Of a stretch of 24,676 bases of DNA, positions 14,506-21,839 are shown piece by piece. Below the pieces are notes generated by a model. It was not told the origin of the DNA. It did not search any database and was given only the letters and a program-made list of their open reading frames with translations. Where the stretch lies: IMG/VR virus record IMGVR_UViG_3300042914_003092, positions 1-24,676 of that record. One strand, given 5' to 3'. A program made the position numbers and the translations under genes. The DNA comes from a virus. Every line of letters starts with the position of its first letter. Within the stretch, counting starts at the first letter, position 1.

Positions 14506-15392
14506 TGTAATATTTCTTCTTTAGTCATTTCACCAAAGTCTTTTTTTGTTGGCAAAGATATTTGTAATTGTTTATCATCAAAATATCTTTTTAATTTTGC
14601 ATAACCTTTTTCTGCCCCAATATTACCGGCATTGTTTTTATTCGAATCATTATTTAGGCTAATATATATTTTCTTAGGATCAATCTTTAAGCAATAATTT
14701 AAAATTGATAAACTAATTGTTGTTCCAAATGTTACTAGAGTATTTTCAACGCCAGATTGATATAGGTTTAGCATGTCACCAATACTCTCCACAAGGATGA
14801 CTTCTTTCTGATATTCTATCGCCTTGGAGTTTAAGAATAAAGGATAAAGAAAGTCATTCTTTTCTCCTAGATGTTTCCATTTTATCTTAGAAAGATTAGT
14901 GATATCTCTACCAGAAAATCCTATAATATTATTTTTAATATCAAATATTGGGAATACATATCTATTTTTCATCTTTCCAGCTTTACCTATTCCGCCTTTA
15001 AACCTTATTAAGGTGTCTGTGTCTATGCCCCTACTATTCCAATATGAATGATTCTTCTCTAGATTAGATAATAAATTCAAATCAAATTTCTTTGATGATT
15101 TTAAAAGTGGTTTTAAATGTTCTTGAGGCTGATGAAACGTAAAATTTTTATTCTTAAGCCATTCTTTTGCCTTATCTGGGTCTTCTATCTTTAAAGTCAT
15201 TCCAACAAGCGAGCTAAAGTCTCCACTTATATTTTCCTTAAAGTCAAACCAATGACCTGTATCTTTGTAGATTTTTAGAACTGTATCATTATCACTATCT
15301 CTATATAGTGGTTTCGCTCTAAACTCCTTGCCATAGTCTTTTAGCTTATAGCCAAGATCAGTCAAGATTTGATAAACATTTACTTGTTCCAT
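14487..15392 (-). CDS. DnaG-type primase lacking zinc cysteines
   Basis: A 301-residue protein, about half the length of bacterial DnaG. The N-terminal 65 residues keep the outline of the zinc-binding domain (KEFRAKPLYRDSDNDT...WFDF) but have no cysteines. Next comes the RNA-polymerase domain: YWNSRGIDTDTLIRF, NRYVFPIFDIKNNIIGFSGRDI and WKHLGEK. The Toprim part has its glutamate in VILVESIGDML (E202), while the usual DxD reads NND (247-249) in ISLNNDSNKNNAG, so the first aspartate is asparagine. The C-terminal helicase-binding domain is absent or very short. It would make RNA primers with the DnaB helicase encoded two genes upstream. GAGG seven bases before the ATG is a good ribosome site; the start overlaps the thyX end by 13 bases. 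Confidence 0.88.
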   Translation of the reverse strand: MEQVNVYQILTDLGYKLKDYGKEFRAKPLYRDSDNDTVLKIYKDTGHWFDFKENISGDFSSLVGMTLKIEDPDKAKEWLKNKNFTFHQPQEHLKPLLKSSKKFDLNLLSNLEKNHSYWNSRGIDTDTLIRFKGGIGKAGKMKNRYVFPIFDIKNNIIGFSGRDITNLSKIKWKHLGEKNDFLYPLFLNSKAIEYQKEVILVESIGDMLNLYQSGVENTLVTFGTTISLSILNYCLKIDPKKIYISLNNDSNKNNAGNIGAEKGYAKLKRYFDDKQLQISLPTKKDFGEMTKEEILQWKANL

Positions 15393-16036
15393 TCCAAAGC
15401 CTCACTTATAGTAGGGAACTCTTTCACAAATATTTTCTTGCATCTTTCGGCAATTTCTCTGTGTTCTTTCTGAGTATTTTGTTCGGTTCTTAATTCGATA
15501 TAATGAATCCAACTTCTTAGAGATCCTTTCATATACATTGTGGTTTGGGTAGTTAAAGGTAGTATCATTCTAGCGACTTCTTTTGCTACGCCATTTTCTA
15601 TCATGGTTTCATAACAATGTTGTGATATTGATAAAGATTCTATTAAGAGTTCATTAATCTTATCATAAGCTTCTGTACCTGTTGGCAATAATTTTTCTCC
15701 AACTTGTCTATTTTTATCTCCTTGTAATCTTAATTCAACATCTTCGTATTCATTAGCAAGACTATACCTTTGACTAAATTCTTGAAATGAGAAAGATCTG
15801 TGACGTAAGATCTGAGCTGCGATAGCTCTACTAGTTTTTATTTCTACGCACATGTCTACTAGTTCAAATGGACTCCAATGTTTGTGTTTTATTAGGAATC
15901 TTAATAATTTTGGTGCAGTCTCTATATTCATTTGATTAGAGGGATTACTTACTCTAGCGCAATAAGCTACTAGATCTTCTGCATTTTTTATTCCTTTAAT
16001 CTCTGGTTTTGTAATTGATATTAATTCTACATTCAT
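15380..16036 (-). CDS. thyX: Flavin-dependent thymidylate synthase
   Basis: A 218-residue protein of standard ThyX length. The ThyX signature RHRx7SxR is present as RHRSFSFQEFSQR (78-90). Other conserved parts are CARVSNP near the start, HWSPFELVDMCVEIKTSRAIAAQILRH and, near the end, SWIHYIELRTEQNTQKEHREIAE. It makes dTMP from dUMP using FAD, NADPH and methylenetetrahydrofolate, supplying thymidine for an AT-rich genome. The ATG overlaps the dnaB stop (ATGA) and has GGAG 7 bases upstream, so it is translated from the dnaB message. Confidence 0.95.
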   Translation of the reverse strand: MNVELISITKPEIKGIKNAEDLVAYCARVSNPSNQMNIETAPKLLRFLIKHKHWSPFELVDMCVEIKTSRAIAAQILRHRSFSFQEFSQRYSLANEYEDVELRLQGDKNRQVGEKLLPTGTEAYDKINELLIESLSISQHCYETMIENGVAKEVARMILPLTTQTTMYMKGSLRSWIHYIELRTEQNTQKEHREIAERCKKIFVKEFPTISEALEWNK

Positions 16037-17517
16037 AATAGTTCTCCATCGTTTGCATTTTGATCGGTGAGTTCGTACTGTTCTCTTTGCCTTTCAGCGA
16101 CATCTCTTAAGGAGCCTCGTTCCTCAATATTAAAATTTGTTACTTGATAATTAAGATAATTTTGAGCCCAGATCTCTTTGCCAGCAGAGTCTAATCTTCT
16201 TACCAAGTCTTGATGACCAGCAGCATCCTTTCCTTGAAACCTAGTCTTAGTTGGAATTAATTTATGAGTTCCAAATGCTTGTCCGTCTAAAGTGACCTCA
16301 TCAAGAGTTTTTCTTCTAAATATTGCAACAAACGATGCAAACCATTGTAGTCTATCGGATAGTGAAATAACTGAACTATCATCAACTACATTATTTGAAT
16401 TACGATTAAAATTTTCTCCTGTTCTATTCAACTGCATCGCTGTAATAATTGGACAATGAATTTCCTCTGAGATTCTTTTAAGTTTATCAATTTTTTCACC
16501 AATCGCTTGATGCTCTGCCCAATTTTGGCTAACTTTTTCCCCAGTTAATTTAATATAATCATATGCTATCATCGCTTGATTTCCACGACCGACTTTAGAA
16601 AGATACCATCTACGAATGATAGAACATACTTGGTCAATATTTTTATTACCTACATGATAATGAAAATACTCATACGTTTTGACTTTTGCCCAAGCAGCTC
16701 TAACCTTCTTTGTCATCTCTTCATTTTTACGCCAATTACCAGTTTCAAGATACCAAACGGGTACATCAGTTAATGATGCAACCATTCTTAATTGAATATC
16801 TACTGTTTGCATTTCAGTATCGAGAATTAAAGTTTTGGTTTTGTTCTTAGGGTTAATAGAAGTTTTAAAACATATATCATTTAGCCACGTAGATTTTCCT
16901 TGGCCTGGACGACTTGCAATAGCGTAAATATTTCCATTCTTTAGTCCACCATACATTCTGTTAAATTCAGAATAGGGAGTTATTAATCCTGTATCATCCT
17001 TTGGTGCATTTCCTATCTCTTCTACAAGATCTTCGACCTCGGCAAAAATATTAATAGGCATATCATTTTCTGAATATGCCGATATTTTTTTATTATAGAT
17101 TTGATCTATTTTACCAATAATCTGATCTACAGAGTCCTCTGAGTTTTTATTAACATAATCTTTTAATTTATCTGCTGTTTGAGATATTTCTCTACGAATC
17201 CTTAATTTAATTAATTCCTTACAAGCATTTACTGTGGCTTCCTCCGTAATTTGAGAGAAGCTTAAATTATCAATATAATCAAAAATATTAATTTCATCCT
17301 TAAATGTAATTCCAAGGTTTTTAATCTTTTCTGCTAACAATACTTTGTCTACGTTTTCACCTTTATGTTTAATATTTTTAAAGACGGTATATATAGAAGA
17401 ATGAACATCATTATAGAAGTCATTCTCGGTTAAAAATACATCAATATCTGCGAAAAGATCTTGATGTTTAAGTAAGCCGCTTAATACGTGTCTTTCTACT
17501 TGTAAGGAGTAAATCAT
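16033..17517 (-). CDS. dnaB: Replicative DNA helicase, DnaB family
   Basis: 494 residues from the ATG at 17517. An in-frame ATG eight codons earlier (17541) is less likely because the family begins with the E-R-x-V-L-x-x-L helix (VERHVLSGLL), which follows the second ATG closely, and the earlier codons overlap the promoter. The N-terminal DnaB domain spans about 1-110 and the RecA-like motor the rest: Walker A SRPGQGKST (about 202-210), Walker-B-like TLILDTEM, AYDYIKLTG and the CPIITAMQLNR motif with its loop. It unwinds DNA at the replication fork as a hexamer and should pair with the phage primase. Its own extended -10 promoter lies just upstream, and thyX is coupled to its stop. Confidence 0.95.
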   Translation of the reverse strand: MIYSLQVERHVLSGLLKHQDLFADIDVFLTENDFYNDVHSSIYTVFKNIKHKGENVDKVLLAEKIKNLGITFKDEINIFDYIDNLSFSQITEEATVNACKELIKLRIRREISQTADKLKDYVNKNSEDSVDQIIGKIDQIYNKKISAYSENDMPINIFAEVEDLVEEIGNAPKDDTGLITPYSEFNRMYGGLKNGNIYAIASRPGQGKSTWLNDICFKTSINPKNKTKTLILDTEMQTVDIQLRMVASLTDVPVWYLETGNWRKNEEMTKKVRAAWAKVKTYEYFHYHVGNKNIDQVCSIIRRWYLSKVGRGNQAMIAYDYIKLTGEKVSQNWAEHQAIGEKIDKLKRISEEIHCPIITAMQLNRTGENFNRNSNNVVDDSSVISLSDRLQWFASFVAIFRRKTLDEVTLDGQAFGTHKLIPTKTRFQGKDAAGHQDLVRRLDSAGKEIWAQNYLNYQVTNFNIEERGSLRDVAERQREQYELTDQNANDGELL

Positions 17518-17526
17518 CCAATATAT

Positions 17527-17555
17527 ATAATACCAAAACAAAAAATAAAAGTCAA
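17527..17555 (-). promoter_or_regulatory. Extended -10 promoter upstream of dnaB
   Basis: TTGACT (17555-17550), 17 bases, then TATTAT (17532-17527) preceded by TGG. The ATG at 17517 is 9 bases downstream, so the predicted leader is about 3 bases. It occupies the gap after the small gene at 17559-17834, with no ribosome binding site between promoter and start. Confidence 0.65.
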
Positions 17556-17558
17556 GTT

Positions 17559-17834
17559 TTAATCTTTGTCTTCTGGATTATCAAAATCGTCTTCTTGATT
17601 GGTTCTTGCTATCTGATCTGTGGTAGCTTCTAGATTTAGTTGATCTACGCTTTGACTCCAAGTATTTACATAGTATAAAAGTGCCATAGCATTTATTTGA
17701 TTATCAAATTTTGTAAAGACTTGAGGCTCACCTTTACTAGAAAAGTTAAAAAGTATATATCCACCAAAACTGCATTCGTCAATTTGTTTTAAGAGAGAAT
17801 CTGGTATTTTAAAACTTTTTCTTTTATTTGTCAC
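17559..17834 (-). CDS. Small hypothetical protein with acidic C-terminal tail
   Basis: About 91 residues from the GTG at 17834; a TTG one codon earlier is the alternative and neither has a clear ribosome site. No family is recognised. The N-terminal half is a compact alpha/beta unit (KSFKIPDSLLKQIDECSFGGYILFNFSSKGEPQ pattern, strands around GGYILFNF), a helix follows (INAMALLYYVNTWSQSVDQL), and the end is acidic and disordered (EDDFDNPEDKD). Lying directly before dnaB in the replication block, it could be a helicase or recombination accessory factor, but that is only context. Confidence 0.65.
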   Translation of the reverse strand: MTNKRKSFKIPDSLLKQIDECSFGGYILFNFSSKGEPQVFTKFDNQINAMALLYYVNTWSQSVDQLNLEATTDQIARTNQEDDFDNPEDKD

Positions 17835-17849
17835 CAAAAACTTTTACAC

Positions 17850-18269
17850 TTAAATAATTAAAATTCCGCACTTTTCTTCTATATATTGTGGTGATAAATT
17901 TTTTAAATCATTTTCATACAATTCTAAAAACTTAAAATTATTCATTTCTAGCCATTTTTCTTTCTTTACATCTCTTTTTATACTTTGAAGATATTTAAGT
18001 CTAGAATTATCGTGAAAAAATTGATTAAATGATTCGTGTTGATTTCCTTGTATCTCAACTGCTATTCTTTTTGTTGCATTTAATATATCAACCTTAAGCA
18101 TTGTTCCGTAAACTGGAAATTCTTCATAAACAATATGATTTTTCCAATATGGATAGAAGAATTGTTTAAATTTAAATTGTAGTTTACTGCGACTTTTACC
18201 TTCCCAATCTACAAGATAATTTCTTACATTTTTATTAACGAGTTTGCCGTTAATATTTAACAATCTCAT
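17850..18269 (-). CDS. PD-(D/E)XK-type endonuclease candidate
   Basis: A 139-residue protein. Residues about 50-115 have the restriction-endonuclease-fold pattern: FPVYGTMLKVDILNATKRIAVEIQGNQH, i.e. a strand with D in VDI, then E-x-Q (AVEIQG) and a Q-H, followed by a helix with RDxxKExWLEMNNF and a strand KFLELYE. This is the layout of the Vsr/DUF559 group (D...ExDG..H). The catalytic lysine is represented by Q of EIQ, a common substitution. The gene starts within the recA stop (ATGA overlap), so it is coupled to the recombinase. A nuclease that works on recombination intermediates, such as a junction resolvase, would fit but is not shown. Confidence 0.65.
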   Translation of the reverse strand: MRLLNINGKLVNKNVRNYLVDWEGKSRSKLQFKFKQFFYPYWKNHIVYEEFPVYGTMLKVDILNATKRIAVEIQGNQHESFNQFFHDNSRLKYLQSIKRDVKKEKWLEMNNFKFLELYENDLKNLSPQYIEEKCGILII

Positions 18270-19408
18270 GATGCAAGAGTATTAATAAATTTAGTATAGA
18301 AATAGTCTGTAATTGGTTTATTTTCTTCCAGATACAATCTGAGATTATCTATCCCTTGATGTTGCTTCTTTAATTCTATATTGGATTTCTTAAGTTCTTC
18401 TATGATCTCATCAGAAAAGGTTACCCAAGCTCCTTTTGCTGTAGCAAATTCCCAAGCCAAAATTTGATCTATTATTTCGTATTCTTTCCATACTGAAGAA
18501 CCTTCTTTACGACCATATTTTATGGGATACTGAATCTTTGAATTTGTTGATTCATTTGTGGATTTTTTAATAGCGATCTTTACATTATGACCGATAATTT
18601 TATTCTTTACTGGATCGTACTTTTCATTTGGCTTCTCAAGAATAAGGTCTTTATTATATCTTGGTTCAAATTCAAGAATCCAGTTCGCAAAATGCAATAA
18701 AGCATTACCGCCTGTTGCCGTGGTCTGCCTAACTTCTTTGTTAGCTGCATATGGGTCAAGTTTAATGTCGGAGCGAACTTGACTAATAAAGATTGCCATA
18801 TGACCACGTTTGGACAATGCAAGTGAGATTTTTTTCATAAGCATAGAAGATATAACTGCTCCACCAGCTACTTTTGTTGCTTCACTTAAAGTTTTTTCCT
18901 TATCGCCTTTGGTGATAAGACCATCAACTGAATCAAGTATAAAAATATATCTTTTACTTTCATCATTGGATTGAATCAAGTCTTTCATCAATTCCGATAC
19001 TGTCTCAAATACATTACATTCAAAAACGAAACAGGTCCCATCAACCCATTCTTTAGGGTCAGTTACAAATTTAATTCCAGACCTTTCTTTTATTTCTTTA
19101 CTGAGTCGGCCTTCTGCTTTAAAAAGCAACGCTCTAGAACTTTCTACTGTTTTTAGAAAATTTTTAGCAACTTCTAATGCTTCAGAAGTTTTACCACCTT
19201 CATTCATACCAATAAATCTATGTAATCCAGGACATAGTCCTCCGCTAGTAGCAATATCAAGGTTTAAACTGCCTGTAGATACTTTATAATAAATCTCGTC
19301 TTCAAAATTATAATGATCTTCTTTATTGTCTTTTAAAAAGGATAATAATCTATCTGATGCAGATGGACCAGTAGATTGGACGGCTTCTTCTTTAGGTTTT
19401 CTTCCCAT
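18266..19408 (-). CDS. RecA/UvsX-like recombinase
   Basis: A 380-residue protein. Walker A is GMNEGGKT (67-74), unusual beside the bacterial GPESSGKT; the catalytic-glutamate region reads FKAEG; Walker B is YIFILDSVDGLI (D159). The RecA-specific FISQVRSD segment, followed by the DNA-binding loop 2 region TTATGGNALLHFANWILEF, is intact. The N-terminal 15 residues are basic and low-complexity. The C-terminal 100 residues differ from bacterial RecA and resemble phage forms. It forms filaments on ssDNA and drives strand exchange in phage recombination and repair. The start overlaps the preceding small gene by 17 bases, and the nuclease gene follows with an ATGA overlap. Confidence 0.92.
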   Translation of the reverse strand: MGRKPKEEAVQSTGPSASDRLLSFLKDNKEDHYNFEDEIYYKVSTGSLNLDIATSGGLCPGLHRFIGMNEGGKTSEALEVAKNFLKTVESSRALLFKAEGRLSKEIKERSGIKFVTDPKEWVDGTCFVFECNVFETVSELMKDLIQSNDESKRYIFILDSVDGLITKGDKEKTLSEATKVAGGAVISSMLMKKISLALSKRGHMAIFISQVRSDIKLDPYAANKEVRQTTATGGNALLHFANWILEFEPRYNKDLILEKPNEKYDPVKNKIIGHNVKIAIKKSTNESTNSKIQYPIKYGRKEGSSVWKEYEIIDQILAWEFATAKGAWVTFSDEIIEELKKSNIELKKQHQGIDNLRLYLEENKPITDYFYTKFINTLAS

Positions 19409-19730
19409 ATCTTATAAATTGTACCAAAGTTTTAGGCTTTTGACAAACATTTTTATCTTCTCCGATTTTATTTTTGCTTAATATAACTTCTTCTTTATTT
19501 AAATTTAATTTAAATGCTTCATATTCTTTTAAAAGAAATGCTTTGCCTTCTGGTTTAAGAAACCAAGCTAATGAAGGAGGCGGACTACCTAATTCTTTTA
19601 AATTATTCCAGAATTCAAAACAATTAAACTTTTTAATTAATTTCTGTGCAATTTTTATTTCTCTTGCCCAATTAATATTACCTCTTATAAATTTTTTTAC
19701 TATCAACTGACAAAGCTTATGTTTGGACAT
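19392..19730 (-). CDS. Hypothetical protein preceding the recombinase gene
   Basis: A 112-residue basic, helical protein with no recognised family. Visible pieces: a basic N terminus (MSKHKLCQLIVKKF), a helix pair INWAREIKIAQKLIKKF, then FWNNLKELGSPPPSLAWFLKPEGKAFLLKEYEAF and a lysine-rich tail. The compact run with S-LAWFLKPEG may be a DNA- or protein-binding unit. Its ATG overlaps the stop of the SDR gene (TAATG), and its end overlaps the recombinase start. It is a candidate loader or mediator for the recombinase by position alone. Confidence 0.7.
   Translation of the reverse strand: MSKHKLCQLIVKKFIRGNINWAREIKIAQKLIKKFNCFEFWNNLKELGSPPPSLAWFLKPEGKAFLLKEYEAFKLNLNKEEVILSKNKIGEDKNVCQKPKTLVQFIRYGKKT
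19418..19446 (-). promoter_or_regulatory. Extended -10 promoter upstream of the recombinase gene
   Basis: TTGTCA (19446-19441), 17 bases, then TACAAT (19423-19418) preceded by TGG. The ATG at 19408 is 9 bases downstream. The whole element lies inside the coding end of the preceding 112-residue gene. Confidence 0.55.
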
Positions 19731-20551
19731 TATATAAGTCTATCAACTCCTTGATAAATGTCAATCTCTTTTTTAAATCCTAATTTTTTAATCTTTTCAT
19801 TGTCTAAATACATGTCTTTAACCTGTACAATCTTATGAAATTCTGGTTGATCTATGGCAGTTATTGTTGATTTTGAATTAGTTTGTTTAATAGTATAGTC
19901 TATAATATCTTTAAATATTAAAGGTTCGCCATTTCCAATATTATATATTTCATCTAGACTTCCTTTATCAATACAAAGCTTTATAGCTCTACAGGCATCT
20001 TCGACATGAATGTAATCTCTTATAAATTTTCCATTAAAATATAAATTAATATTTTGATTATCTTTTATCTGATTAATTAAATATGTTAGAGCATTCTTTT
20101 TTTTTGAGACACCGCAGTCTTTGTTTCCGTATACATTTGCCAGCCGTAGTATTCTATATCTTATATTAAATGTTTTACAATAACTTATAAGTAAATCTTC
20201 TGCACATTTTTTTGTAATTGAATAGAAGCCCTTGGGATTGCAGCAATAACTTTCTTTAGCTGGAAGCTCTACATCTCCATAAACAAACCAAGAACTCACA
20301 AAATTAAAAACAATATCCTTATTTTTACAATTTTCTAATACATTAATCAGTTTAGTTAAATTAACATTTATATCTTTATATGGATCTTCAAGAACATTAT
20401 AGTTATCAGTTGTGCTAATCATATATAATATATTCTTATAGAAAGGAACGTTATGTTCTCTAGGATGAATATATGTATCTGATTTATATAGACTATAAAA
20501 ATTACTACCTACAAAACCTGTTCCACCAAAAAGATCAATCTTTGGTATCAT
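19730..20551 (-). CDS. NAD(P)-dependent SDR epimerase/reductase acting on nucleotide sugar
   Basis: 273 residues from the ATG at 20551, which sits directly before the Rossmann strand (IDLFGGTGFVGSNF); a GTG five codons earlier is the alternative. Extended short-chain dehydrogenase: GGTGFVGS nucleotide loop, FVSSWFVYGD with the catalytic Ser, YSITKKCAE with the Tyr-x3-Lys pair, LRLANVYG and GKFIRDYIHVEDACRAI for the sugar nucleotide. Placed directly after the RfbH-like dehydrase, it may carry out the last reduction or epimerisation in making a dideoxyhexose, as ColC or RfbJ-type enzymes do, but the exact substrate cannot be read from sequence. The start lies within the coding end of the RfbH-like gene. 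Confidence 0.8.
   Translation of the reverse strand: MIPKIDLFGGTGFVGSNFYSLYKSDTYIHPREHNVPFYKNILYMISTTDNYNVLEDPYKDINVNLTKLINVLENCKNKDIVFNFVSSWFVYGDVELPAKESYCCNPKGFYSITKKCAEDLLISYCKTFNIRYRILRLANVYGNKDCGVSKKKNALTYLINQIKDNQNINLYFNGKFIRDYIHVEDACRAIKLCIDKGSLDEIYNIGNGEPLIFKDIIDYTIKQTNSKSTITAIDQPEFHKIVQVKDMYLDNEKIKKLGFKKEIDIYQGVDRLI
19737..19764 (-). promoter_or_regulatory. Candidate promoter for the 112-residue gene and recombinase, leaderless
   Basis: TTGACA (19764-19759), 16 bases, then TAGACT (19742-19737) preceded by TGA; ATG at 19730 after 6 bases. The -35 is consensus, the -10 is 4 of 6. It lies in the end of the SDR gene and marks the switch from sugar genes to replication genes. Confidence 0.5.
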
Positions 20552-21839
20552 ATCTATCAATAACACTTGCCAAATACTCTATATTGCTTTCGCTTATAGT
20601 TGGAGAGCATCCAACAAAAAATACTTTTTCTAGCACCGCATTTGCATTCGTATAGCTTTCCCAATTTTCTAGATGCTTATATGCTGGATGCACCAAGATA
20701 TTTCCAGCGAAGTAATTTCTTGTTTGTATACCATTTTCTTCCAAGTAATTAACTAGTTTATTTTTTGATAGATAATCGCTACAAATAATTGGGACTCCAA
20801 ACCAAGATATGTCTGCTTTAGGAAAAAAAGAGGGAAACTTAAGTCCATCTAATCTACTAAGAATATTTTGAATTTTATCTTTATTGGAGACTCTTTTTAG
20901 ATGAAATTCTTGCATCTTTTTTAATTGAACTAGACCTATAGCTCCTTGTAAATCAAGAGGTTTTAGATTGTAGCCAATTTGCGTAAAGAAGTATTTATGG
21001 TCAATGTTATATGGAATTTCCTTAATCCAATTCGAAAATCTTTGATTACAGCTTCCATTCTTTAATAAATTGCAACTACCTATACAATAACAGTCTCTGC
21101 CCCACCACGCAAAACTCCTCGCTAGATTTACTACTTCTTCTATATCAGAAGAGACCATGCCACCTTCTCCAGTAGTAAGATGATGCGCTGGATAAAAAGA
21201 ACAACTTGAAGCTATACAATATTCATTTAAATGTTTACCATCCCATTTACTTCCAAAACTATCGCATCCATCAAGTATTAAATGTATATTATGCTTTTTT
21301 GAAATTTCAATTAGTTTATCAAAATCTGGCGGATTTCCTAATACTGGCGATATAAATATTGCTTTAGTGTTTTTTGTAATTTTTGCTTCTAATTGATTTA
21401 GATCAAAATTTAACGTTTCAAATTCAATATCTACAAATACTGGCTTTAAATTATTCTGAATAACTGGATTTAGTGTTGTAGGAAAACCGACTACAGATAT
21501 TAATATTTCATCCTCGTCTTTCCAATTGAGATGCTTCTTAAGTGCTGCGATCATAACTAAATTGGCAGAGCTTCCAGAATTTACCATTACAGAATATTTT
21601 TGATTAATTTTTTTAGAGAATTCTTTTTCAAATTTGGCTACATTTTCGCCACTAGCAAGCCATTTTCCAAATAACAATGTGTCTATTGCTTCTACAATTT
21701 CTTCTTTTGTATATGATGGTCCACCATAGTATACTTTATTTTTAACATCTTTTAAATTATGACAGAATTGAGGTATGAATAGATTCTCCTCATTCTCAAG
21801 AGAAAGCAAGAAATTTAGTATTTTTTCTTTTCTAGACAT
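20535..21839 (-). CDS. RfbH-type PLP/Fe-S sugar 3-dehydrase (DegT/DnrJ/EryC1/StrS family)
   Basis: A 434-residue protein of the size of RfbH/AscC/DdhC. The family's PLP-binding lysine is replaced by histidine in SFYPAHHLTTGEGG (H220), the mark of 3-dehydrases that remove a hydroxyl rather than transfer an amine. The cysteines of the iron-sulfur site are present in WWGRDCYC...C...SCNQRF (C250, C252, C256, C264), as in the CDP-6-deoxy-hexulose 3-dehydrase group, with four bases more of insertion between the last two than the usual form. Other hallmarks: NSGSSANLVM, GFPTTLNPVIQNNLKPVFVD, DGCDSFGS, GYNLKPLDLQGAIG and SWFGVPI. It would make a 4-keto-3,6-dideoxyhexose. The reductase partner (E3-type flavoprotein) is not in the window. 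It overlaps neighbours on both sides. Confidence 0.85.
   Translation of the reverse strand: MSRKEKILNFLLSLENEENLFIPQFCHNLKDVKNKVYYGGPSYTKEEIVEAIDTLLFGKWLASGENVAKFEKEFSKKINQKYSVMVNSGSSANLVMIAALKKHLNWKDEDEILISVVGFPTTLNPVIQNNLKPVFVDIEFETLNFDLNQLEAKITKNTKAIFISPVLGNPPDFDKLIEISKKHNIHLILDGCDSFGSKWDGKHLNEYCIASSCSFYPAHHLTTGEGGMVSSDIEEVVNLARSFAWWGRDCYCIGSCNLLKNGSCNQRFSNWIKEIPYNIDHKYFFTQIGYNLKPLDLQGAIGLVQLKKMQEFHLKRVSNKDKIQNILSRLDGLKFPSFFPKADISWFGVPIICSDYLSKNKLVNYLEENGIQTRNYFAGNILVHPAYKHLENWESYTNANAVLEKVFFVGCSPTISESNIEYLASVIDRYDTKD

Noticed and set aside
16576-16773. Plus-strand open frame opposite dnaB
   Set aside because: Antisense to the conserved helicase motor domain; shadow frame. The same reasoning removes the plus frames at 18971-19156, 19474-19710 and 20473-20655.
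18607-18822. Minus-strand open frame of 71 codons within the recombinase gene
   Set aside because: It is an alternative frame of a well-supported recombinase, with no ribosome site or domain.
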